Below are positions 9,001-16,089 of a stretch of 64,000 bases of DNA, piece by piece. Position numbers and translations under genes: made by a program. Position 1 is the first letter of the stretch. The number at the start of each line of letters is the position of its first letter. The notes beneath the pieces are model-generated. The model was given only the letters and a program-made list of their open reading frames with translations. It ran no database searches and was not told the origin of the DNA. The DNA is from Symbiodinium natans (lineage: Eukaryota; Sar; Dinophyceae; Suessiales; Symbiodiniaceae): positions 250,001 to 314,000 of the forward strand of contig CAJNDS010002453.1 of assembly GCA_905221605.1 (NCBI GenBank), given 5' to 3'.

Positions 9001-11215
9001 GCATGCTCGCATTTTCCGAGTACGGATCCCCCCTTCTGTCTCCTGTCCGGTGCCCCTGCGTGCCCGCCTTAAGGACCCCTGGCCACTGCCCCACGTGGCC
9101 GTCTGCCCCGAGCGCTCGGTGCCAGCCGACGCCCAACTGCTGCAAATGGTCCCGGTTAAGCAGGGGGGTTCGAGCGCTGGTTCTGGAAGCAAAGGTTGTG
9201 GGGTTGGTGCGGAGCTCTGGAACGAGCTTGTTTGGGGTATCCCTTTTTCCCCGGAACAGTTTGTCCGCGAGGCGGTTAAAGCCGGCCATCCCAGAACCCG
9301 AGAGGTCTCCCTGCCGCAAGTACTCAAAGATGCTGTGTGCACCCATGCCTCGTTGACCGAGTCGGAGCTGTGCGGGTTGAGAGCGCGCCAGTTTGCTAAG
9401 TGGCTTAAGCTTGCGCAGGACCTCAGGAGTGAGGAAGAAGCGCTGAAGGCCTCTATGCATAAACAGGTCGCGACGATCCTCAAGCCCAAACGTCTCCTCT
9501 TGTGGAAGGCGATGATGGTTGGGGCTTCCTACGACGATGTGTCCATCTTCGATGAAGTAATCTCAGGTACTAACCTGGGAGGCCCGGTGCCTGATACAGG
9601 TGTGTTTGCCCCGAAGTTCAAGCCGGCGTCAGTCACCGTTGACCAACTCAAAAGAGATGCACCCACCTCTAGGGCGGCCCTTTTGTCCACCATCAAGTCT
9701 CAAGGGGAGGCTCTGGATCGCGAGGTCCAAACGAAAACCCTCGAGGAGCGCGATAGGGGCTGGCTGTCAGGTCCCATAGAGGTGGATCAGCTGCCACCTG
9801 ATGCCATAGTGTCACGACGGTTCGGGATCGAGCAGGATGGGAAAATCAGATTGATTGACGACTTCTCAGGGTCGGGAGTCAATAGCTCCGTGGAGACATT
9901 GGAGACCGTGCGCCCCCAGACCGTCGACGTCATCGCAGGCGTGTGCCTGTCTCTGATGCGAGCGCAACCAGGTTGTAGTCTCAAGGGAAGGTTCTATGAC
10001 CTGGTCAGTGCCTACAGGCAGCTGGCTTTGGACCCTGCAGGGGCCTGGGCTTCGTACATTGGACTGTGGGATCCTGATCTGAAGAGGGTAGTAGTGTTTC
10101 AGCTGCACGCCCTCCCTTTCGGGGCAGTCAAGTCAGTGTCGACTTTTCTGAGGACCGTTAACTCGGTATGGCATCTTGGCGCGTTCTTCTTCGCCCTTTG
10201 CTGGTCCCACTACTTTGACGACTTCGTGTCGGTTGCTAGGGGCTCACAGGTGGCCAATGTGCACCAAACAATCACCTTGCTCTTCGCCATGTTGGGTTGG
10301 GACTTGGCCCAAGGTGGGAAAAAGGATGTGCCGTTTGCGGAAACCTTTTGTGCGTTAGGGGTTGACATAGTGCTGTCGAGCGCCCACTTGGGTCGTGTGA
10401 CCATTTGCAACACGGAAAAGAGAGTCCAGCTCCTCGTAGAGACTATGAAGCAGGCCCAGAAAGACCGACGTATGAGTGCGCCTCAAGCACTCAAGCTAAG
10501 GGGTAAGCTCCAGTTTGCAAGTGGACAGCTGTTTGGGCGTCAGAGCAAGTTTTGCATGCAGCAGCTTTCTGATTACGCCCATGGGGGTGCCCCTCCCGAT
10601 CTGCCGGCGGAGTGCATCGACACTTTCACCTCGCTGGTCGACATGTTGGACAGTGGCCGCCCTAGGCTAGTCCAAGTCAACAAACAGCAAACCTGGTATG
10701 TCTTCACTGATGCATCCTATTCGAAGGATGACCCCGTGCTGCCTTGTGGTGTGGGCGGTCTCTTGTTTGATGATAAGGGTGTGTTGGTTGCTGGTTTCTC
10801 TCACGCCCTTGACTGTGACGTCCGGAAGCTCCTGGGTGAAATTAACAAGGACACAATCATAATGGAGGCCGAGTTTGTTGCGGTGCTGCTTGCGTTCCGT
10901 CTTTGGGGCAAAAGGGTTGCGAACTCACCTGTTGTGGCTTTCATCGACAACAACTCTGTCAGGGACATTTTGATTTCATGCAGGGGCAGGTCCCCAACTG
11001 TGAAAAGCCTGCTTAAAATGTTCGTGAGCTTGGAGGTGGGGTGTGAGTTCATCCCTTGGTTCTCACGCGTTCCTTCCCCATCAAACTGTGCGGATCACCC
11101 GTCGAGGCTGGTGTCCAAGCACCTGTTGTGGGGTGGCATCAGTGTCCCGTGTTCCGACGTGTCGGAGCACCTGGATGCCATATGCTTGGGACTGTCGGCT
11201 CATAAGGGGGCTTGA
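8669..11215 (+). CDS. Reverse transcriptase - RNase H polyprotein of E2
   Basis: 848 residues in frame 2. Its first part overlaps the methyltransferase ORF in another frame and is genuine only from about 8840 (the end of the methyltransferase-like domain). A linker with WNELVWGIPF and a pre-RT helical region follow. RT: RLIDDFSGSGVN (about 9850-9885), FYDLVSAYRQL (about 9992-10024), LPFGAVKS and the catalytic SHYFDDF (FDD at 10214-10222, a variant of YxDD). RNase H: FTDASYS (about 10700), EAEFVAVLL (about 10865), FIDNNSVRD (about 10940) and ADHPSR (about 11090). RT followed by RNase H without protease or DDE integrase agrees with DIRS/Ngaro-type elements. The stop at 11213-11215 lies within repeat B1. 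No internal stop over more than 2.3 kb. Confidence 0.85.
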   Translation: MSRTPGKVSTGALPCLHASRTSFSSLHSRVAPMAAVVRSGRPLRIPGVRLTASATSLEAAYPLPLARALAQAFFQACPPRPPSPAGLQLSLVRGQVGSQPKASVTGPRVPEHARIFRVRIPPSVSCPVPLRARLKDPWPLPHVAVCPERSVPADAQLLQMVPVKQGGSSAGSGSKGCGVGAELWNELVWGIPFSPEQFVREAVKAGHPRTREVSLPQVLKDAVCTHASLTESELCGLRARQFAKWLKLAQDLRSEEEALKASMHKQVATILKPKRLLLWKAMMVGASYDDVSIFDEVISGTNLGGPVPDTGVFAPKFKPASVTVDQLKRDAPTSRAALLSTIKSQGEALDREVQTKTLEERDRGWLSGPIEVDQLPPDAIVSRRFGIEQDGKIRLIDDFSGSGVNSSVETLETVRPQTVDVIAGVCLSLMRAQPGCSLKGRFYDLVSAYRQLALDPAGAWASYIGLWDPDLKRVVVFQLHALPFGAVKSVSTFLRTVNSVWHLGAFFFALCWSHYFDDFVSVARGSQVANVHQTITLLFAMLGWDLAQGGKKDVPFAETFCALGVDIVLSSAHLGRVTICNTEKRVQLLVETMKQAQKDRRMSAPQALKLRGKLQFASGQLFGRQSKFCMQQLSDYAHGGAPPDLPAECIDTFTSLVDMLDSGRPRLVQVNKQQTWYVFTDASYSKDDPVLPCGVGGLLFDDKGVLVAGFSHALDCDVRKLLGEINKDTIIMEAEFVAVLLAFRLWGKRVANSPVVAFIDNNSVRDILISCRGRSPTVKSLLKMFVSLEVGCEFIPWFSRVPSPSNCADHPSRLVSKHLLWGGISVPCSDVSEHLDAICLGLSAHKGA

Positions 11216-11415
11216 GGTTCGTTTGTGTATGGTGAGACGCATGTGCAATGTATGTGCACCGCACTGTGTGCACCGGCACATGATAGGATGCGATCTTTGA
11301 TTCGCCCACTGATGAAAAGAAGATGAAGGACATGCAGTGCTTGCTCTGTGTTTTGCCTCTCCTTGTTTGGGATCTTGGCTTTTGGGTTCAAACCGAATTT
11401 GGTACAAGCGGTAAG
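11204..11415 (+). repeat. E2 split direct repeat B1
   Basis: A 212-bp stretch repeated at 11732-11943 (offset 528). It begins inside the last codons of the RT-RNase H ORF (stop codon at 11213-11215) and ends GTAAG, where A2 starts directly. Confidence 0.75.
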
Positions 11416-11618
11416 CTTACTGTTCGCGAGCGAATGGTGTTTTATCGATTGCTACCAAATTGTCTCCAAGAAAAACGGTGTGCCGTTTGGTCTTGGTTTG
11501 AAGCCCAAAAGTTTCTGATGCTTGTCACGCTTGGTAATGCCAACGACGATTTGCAACTGCATATGCTGGAAGATGTGTGTGCAGCACTGGCTCTGCAGCT
11601 CAGTGCCAAAAATTTTGA
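11415..11618 (+). repeat. E2 split direct repeat A2
   Basis: Second copy of the left terminal repeat A1, fused directly to the end of B1. The fusion creates the 10-bp palindrome GTAAGCTTAC at 11411-11420, a candidate YR crossover site because it joins the two element ends. Confidence 0.75.
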
Positions 11619-11731
11619 CCCGCCCAGCCCACCCAGGGCATCGCAGTAGCAGGGCCCGCTGAAGCGGCTGCAACTCCCTGCGTGCCATCGGCACTCCCAT
11701 TGGTATTGCATGTACAGCTGCCTCGCCCTCA

Positions 11732-11943
11732 AAGGGGGCTTGAGGTTCGTTTGTGTATGGTGAGACGCATGTGCAATGTATGTGCACCGCACTGTGTGCA
11801 CCGGCACATGATAGGATGCGATCTTTGATTCGCCCACTGATGAAAAGAAGATGAAGGACATGCAGTGCTTGCTCTGTGTTTTGCCTCTCCTTGTTTGGGA
11901 TCTTGGCTTTTGGGTTCAAACCGAATTTGGTACAAGCGGTAAG
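11732..11943 (+). repeat. E2 split direct repeat B2 (right end of element)
   Basis: Copy of B1 ending in GTAAG at 11943, the inverted counterpart of the CTTAC that opens A1. Beyond it the sequence is minus-strand E1 coding remnant. A 113-bp stretch (11619-11731) with no partner in A1 lies between A2 and B2. Confidence 0.75.
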
Positions 11944-12242
11944 TCCTTGTCCTGCGTGCCTCAGGAACAAGATGGCTGAGGCTGCAATTGTCTCGACATC
12001 ATGCAACTCGATCTTCCCCATACTCCCAAATGCCTCGTCGCTTCTAGCATCTCTTTCAAGAGCAGTATTCTCTTGTTACGGAGGCTGCTGCGGATGTGCT
12101 CGGGCAGCTTGGCTTTGAAGTCGTTTTCGGCTAGCTGCAGCTCCTGGGCTCGCTGGAGCCATCTTCGTGACTGCGCGGCTCGAGTCTCAATCACCTTGGC
12201 TGCGGGCTGTTTAGAGCACGCCAAAATTGCCTTCCTGAGGGC
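11944..12242 (-). pseudogene. Inverted pre-RT segment of E1
   Basis: The minus strand encodes LSALRKAILACSKQ, then SRRWLQRAQEL and RNKRILLLKEML, which aligns by eye with the pre-RT part of E2 (RARQFAKWLKLAQDL … PKRLLLWKAMM). It is the beginning of the block whose continuation (RT palm, RNase H) lies inverted at 2122-2980; E2 separates the two. Joined in the original orientation, the E1 frame from about 2085-2121 runs directly into this segment. Confidence 0.6.
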
Positions 12243-12600
12243 GGAAAGTCATCAACGAGCTCGAGAGCATAGCTGTTCTCCTGCTCTTCATTCTAGCCCG
12301 AGAATTTCTCCGGGGAAAACACGTGATGTGCTACTTAGACAATGAAGCGGCGCGCATAACGCTCCTCAAGCTGACCAGCGATTCAGAGGCCTTGACCCTC
12401 TTGAGCAATGCTTGCGCATTGTTGGAACAGGAGCTTGAGATGATTCCGTTCTACGCTCGGGTACCGAGCAAATCCAACGTGGCGGATGCCCCATCCCGCC
12501 TTGACTTTACAGGGTTGCCACACAATTGCAGGTTCAAAGACCAGGTGCTTCTCGCGGAAATGGCCAAGCTGGTAAACTCGCTCGTCGGGCGCTGTGCCTG
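12243..12600 (+). pseudogene. C-terminal half of E1 RNase H
   Basis: The plus strand reads VINELESIAVLLLF (catalytic Glu region), then MCYLDNEAAR (catalytic Asp), then MIPFYARVPSKSNVADAPSR, the usual end of RNase H in YR retrotransposons. The stop is at 12599-12601. The N-terminal half is on the opposite strand at 2122-2289, so the gene was cut by the inversion. A one-base mismatch in phase between the halves points to further decay. Confidence 0.7.
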
Positions 12601-12648
12601 ACACCCCCATGACCAAGGAAGGGACTTGCATTCTCCCCGACCAAGAGA

Positions 12649-12909
12649 GGGAGATTTCGTTTCTCACACACCTGCAGAGGACAGATCTCGGATGGAAGCA
12701 GACATGGCAAATCCCCTTCCTTGGAAAAGATACCAGTGCATAAGCTTCAGTCTTGTTAGCGTGAGGGTGCACGTCATTGCAGTCTGTGCATGTGAATTGC
12801 ATCGCTGTGCATGGAACACAAATGAACGAGCATGGCATCGATGGATTGTCCTGTGTTTTTAGCCAGGAAATGTTTTCATACATTTGAAACATTTTTGTTT
12901 GGAAAATAA
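12649..12909 (+). repeat. E1 direct repeat, first copy (candidate B1)
   Basis: 261 bp almost identical to 13494-13754 (offset 845). It starts 49 bases after the RNase H stop, the same relative place as B1 in E2, and ends GGAAAATAA. Confidence 0.7.
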
Positions 12910-13101
12910 GGTAATCGTGCTGCAAGTACAGACCTTTATTTTCCGGAGAAAAATTTTCGAATTCTCCGAATGCGAAAGTTTTTCGGCTCAGACGAAGAGA
13001 GGCCACAGCCCTCTCAGTCACAACCCTCGTGGAGAGGGTCGGGGAAAAAATTTTTCTGCCCACCCACCCACTCCAATAGTGCCTTACATTTGGCAGTTGG
13101 G

Positions 13102-13416
13102 ATGAAACGTGATGCCGGAACAGCGGGTCTTGATGAAGACACGAACAGAGAATCAAGGATCCAATGGCTGGCAGTGATGGTAACCAATGTGCCGGTTGTG
13201 GATGTTGTACTGTGTAGAGTGGCGACCACAGGAACAGTTGACGACGTCAAGTTTGCGGTTGCTGACGATGTGTGGCATCGCTCTGGGCATGACTTACGTA
13301 CTTCCAGTTTTCGCTTGGAAATGCAGGGTCGTCATGTGCCTTTCAGCACGAACCTCAGCGATCTACCGGTGCACCCTGGAACGTGTGTGCACTTCGTTGT
13401 TCAACTCAACCATTGA
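13102..13416 (+). CDS. Possible small beta-grasp (ubiquitin-like) ORF
   Basis: About 105 residues from ATG 13102 to the stop after 13416, between the two E1 direct repeats. Alternating hydrophobic strands (VVDVVLCRV; FRLEMQGR; LSDLPVHPGTCVHFVVQL) and TVDDVKFAV resemble the beta-alpha-beta layout of ubiquitin-like folds, with the pattern x-L-x-D-L-x-V-x-x-G-T. This is a weak visual match with no diagnostic catalytic residue. It could be a captured exon, part of the E1 terminal repeat, or chance. Confidence 0.3.
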   Translation: MKRDAGTAGLDEDTNRESRIQWLAVMVTNVPVVDVVLCRVATTGTVDDVKFAVADDVWHRSGHDLRTSSFRLEMQGRHVPFSTNLSDLPVHPGTCVHFVVQLNH

Positions 13417-13493
13417 CAGGCCGCTCACTTAGGCGGAGCCTCTGAGTGCAGTAGAGAACTCCGCTTTCAGCGATTTGTGTAGTGTTTCACGGG

Positions 13494-13754
13494 GGGAGAT
13501 TTCGTTTCTCACACACCTGCAGAGGACAGATCTCGGATGGAAGCAGACATGGCAAATCCCCTTCCTTGGAAAAGATACCAGTGCATAAGCTTCAGTCTTG
13601 TTAGCGTGAGGGTGCACGTCATTGCAGTCTGTGCATGTGAATTGCATCGCTGTGCATGGAACACAAATGAACGAGCATGGCATCGATGGATTGTCCTGTA
13701 TTTTTAGCCAGGAAATGTTTTCATACATTTGAAACATTTTTGTTTGGAAAATAA
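13494..13754 (+). repeat. E1 direct repeat, second copy (candidate B2, right end of E1)
   Basis: Second copy of 12649-12909. Downstream sequence changes at once to a different coding segment (PLD-like), so this copy probably marks the right end of E1. By analogy with E2, the 584 bp between the copies should contain E1 repeat A2, whose partner A1 would lie left of the window. Confidence 0.65.
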
Positions 13755-14172
13755 ATATATAAGCTTGGACGCATACGGACTTAGAGATTCCAAACGGCCA
13801 CGTTTGCAGAGCTTGAGGGAGTCCGGTGTACAGGTCCACGTCATTTCGGGGAAGCCGTTGTCGCTCATCTACCCCCGACAGACCGGTTGGTCTGGAGCGT
13901 TACACGCAAAAACGCTCTTAGTGGACCGTGGCCCGACCACGTGTGTGTATGCCGGGTCGCACAATTATACCCGCGCGAGCAGGTGTAATTTTGACATGGT
14001 CATGCGCTACGAGACCTCAGAAGTCGAGGGAGATCCTCGCGAAGAGACCTACAAAGCTTGGTTCTCCGACTTGTGGGATCGTTCCATCCCCGCGAAGTTG
14101 GACTTTGAGCCGAGGCGTAGGCGTCGCGAGAAAGGGCCGCCAAGAGGCCAAGACCGCCCATCCTCGACTTGA
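13755..14172 (+). CDS. Phospholipase-D-like (HKD) domain segment, partial
   Basis: The frame is open from within the E1 repeat to the TGA at 14170-14172; true host sequence starts near 13755. It carries the HKD signature: LHAKTLLVD (codons 13900-13926, H-x-K-x4-D) followed by VYAGSHNYTRAS, the G-S-x-N that follows in the PLD family. One HKD motif is present; upstream VQVHVISG fits the strand that precedes it in nuclease-type PLD proteins. The C-terminus is Arg-rich. The 5' part is missing, presumably cut off by insertion of E1. Members act as phospholipases or as nucleases; the sequence cannot decide. It is either a host gene broken by E1 or cargo. Confidence 0.6.
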
Positions 14173-14386
14173 TCTGAACGCGCGTGATGAGCAGGTGGTA
14201 GCCCGTGCGTTAGCCTGTCCGGATTTCGCCGTTTGCACGGAATCCGGGTTCCATGTCTTTTAAAACCCGGGGCTGTGTTTGTGTGATAGAGACATGTCCC
14301 CTCGCTTCGTGCGTTGTGTGTAGGTTGCGTTTCGCAGCAAGCATCATTGTAGCATGTGATGCAGTGACGTAGCAATTGCATGTCGT

Positions 14387-14647
14387 TTGCTCTTGCTTTT
14401 GTACAGCTCCACGTCATCTCGACTGCAGCTGTGGACACTCAAACACAGACTTAGACGCAAAGTCGTAGCTCTAAGCAGTTTGCTAGCCGAGCTACTAGCC
14501 GAAGGCAACAAACCCGCCATAGTGCCTGTTAACGTACTGCAGCTGCGCAGCAGGTTGCGAGCTCTTGAGTACGATCCGATTGGGATCGCCTGCACTGTGA
14601 TCCGGGACTTGCGCGAGAAGCAAGGAAACAATCGGCTGACCAAGTGA
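14387..14647 (+). CDS. Short ORF of unknown function
   Basis: 86 residues, basic, with a helical-looking stretch (VVALSSLLAELLAEG … LRSRLRAL). No motif recognised. It lies just upstream of the TAG microsatellite and 215 bp after the PLD-like segment, so it could be another exon of that gene. Weak evidence. Confidence 0.2.
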   Translation: MLLLLYSSTSSRLQLWTLKHRLRRKVVALSSLLAELLAEGNKPAIVPVNVLQLRSRLRALEYDPIGIACTVIRDLREKQGNNRLTK

Positions 14648-14715
14648 CTGCGCTAGGCCAAGGAACTTAAGTAGCTTGCTTTGGACGTTTCCCCCGGGTC
14701 CACTGGACCTTCTTC

Positions 14716-15135
<420 letters not shown>

Positions 15136-15545
15136 TGCTTGTGTTGCTGAAATTCGTTTTGAGTGCAAAATTGTTTTTGATTTGTTTTGCGCTATTTTTG
15201 TGTTTTTTCCTGACCTCTTTTCTGGCTCTTTGTTTGTCTCTGATTTGCTGTTGTATGTTTTTTGAATATTTGTTGTTCTATGGTGTTGTGAATCGTTTGA
15301 CCCTTGCAGCTTCTATATATTTGTGAATCGTTTGACGCTTGACGCTGGCGGCTTCTAGAGACCAGAGGTTTTGGTTTACTTTGTTATGCTGCAGCTGAGA
15401 CGTCGAATTTCATGGACTTTGCGACTGATGGGTTCTGCAACTGTAAGGTCTCTGTTCTGCTTCTTGCGCAGTTTTTTCTCGGAGGCTACAGACATAGTGG
15501 GAGAGTGCTTCGCACCCCCATTTTGCCGTTAGGCAAAAAATCCAA

Positions 15546-16073
15546 GTGAGCAAAGGACAGGAACCGCAGGAAAAAGCACAACAGGAACCGCAGGAGGAAG
15601 GACCGCAGGAACAGCAGGAAGAAGGACCACAAGAATCGCAGGAAGAAGGACCGCAGGAACGACAGGAAGAAGGACCGCAGGAACCACGGGACGAAGGACC
15701 ACAGGAACCGAAGAAGGACCGCAGGAAAGTTCATATTTTTGACGTCTATTGCCAGCCAGAGGAGGATGATGTGCAACGTGCAGCAAGAGCAGTCAATATG
15801 TATTTTCGTGGTTCAGCAGAGACGACAGTCAATGGCGCTGGAAGCAGTGCAATACCAGCAAGTCAGATCCGTGTGAGCGATGAGGAACTTCCAAGACGAT
15901 TTCATGAATGGGGAATGGGTGAATATTGTTCGTGTGGCAGAGGTTATTCAAGAGCAAGTACAAGCAACGCGACCGTTGGTGGTATCGACGTACTTTCCCC
16001 ATTTTCTCGGCCTGCCGAAGAAAAAGTGCGCTCTGGTTTGAGTTTGAGTGGAATGCTGATTTGGAATGCATGA
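15546..16073 (+). CDS. Possible protein with EEGPQEx octapeptide repeats
   Basis: 175 residues. Residues about 5-55 are a tandem octapeptide of the type EEGPQEQQ/EEGPQESQ/EEGPQERQ, encoded by an imperfect 24-bp minisatellite (about 15560-15715). A non-repetitive C-terminal part (KVHIFDVYCQPEEDDV … FHEWGMGEYCSCGRGY) follows with ordinary composition. No known domain was recognised. The repeat may simply be an open minisatellite, but the sustained frame beyond it supports some coding history. Confidence 0.35.
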   Translation: MSKGQEPQEKAQQEPQEEGPQEQQEEGPQESQEEGPQERQEEGPQEPRDEGPQEPKKDRRKVHIFDVYCQPEEDDVQRAARAVNMYFRGSAETTVNGAGSSAIPASQIRVSDEELPRRFHEWGMGEYCSCGRGYSRASTSNATVGGIDVLSPFSRPAEEKVRSGLSLSGMLIWNA

Positions 16074-16089
16074 CAGTTATTTGAGACAT

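Larger units (their letters stand above)
2981..11943 (+). mobile_element. E2: near-complete YR retrotransposon with split direct repeats
   Basis: About 8.96 kb, bounded by repeats in the arrangement A1 (2981-3184) - ORFs - B1 (11204-11415) - A2 (11415-11618) - B2 (11732-11943). This split direct repeat layout is known from PAT/Ngaro-type tyrosine-recombinase retrotransposons. Internal ORFs in order: YR recombinase, Gag-like, 2OG-dioxygenase plus methyltransferase-like, RT-RNase H. Long reading frames with only three frameshifts and no other obvious stops suggest a young copy. Unusual points are the YR lying 5' of gag, the dioxygenase domain, and a 113-bp unique stretch between A2 and B2. It interrupts the RT region of E1. 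Confidence 0.7.
1..13754 (+). mobile_element. E1: decayed YR-type retrotransposon, host of the nested element E2 (left end outside window)
   Basis: E1 is reconstructed from pieces in the expected order: a Gag-like zinc-finger region (1-682), a methyltransferase-like region (about 1072-1900), an RT/RNase H block lying inverted (2122-2980 and 11944-12242, minus strand), and the second half of RNase H in plus orientation (12243-12600). A 261-bp direct repeat (12649-12909 and 13494-13754) follows and is the likely 3' part of a split direct repeat. All coding pieces carry frameshifts, so the copy is dead. Seen: the homologous motifs, the strand switches and the repeats. Inferred: that they belong to one element interrupted by E2. 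About 140 residues of RT fingers between pre-RT and palm are missing. Confidence 0.6.

Noticed and set aside
11204-11943. Interpretation of the 212-bp repeats as LTRs of a small non-autonomous LTR element
   Set aside because: The repeats do not begin TG or end CA, the first starts inside the RT-RNase H ORF, and the second copy of A1 between them fits a split direct repeat better.
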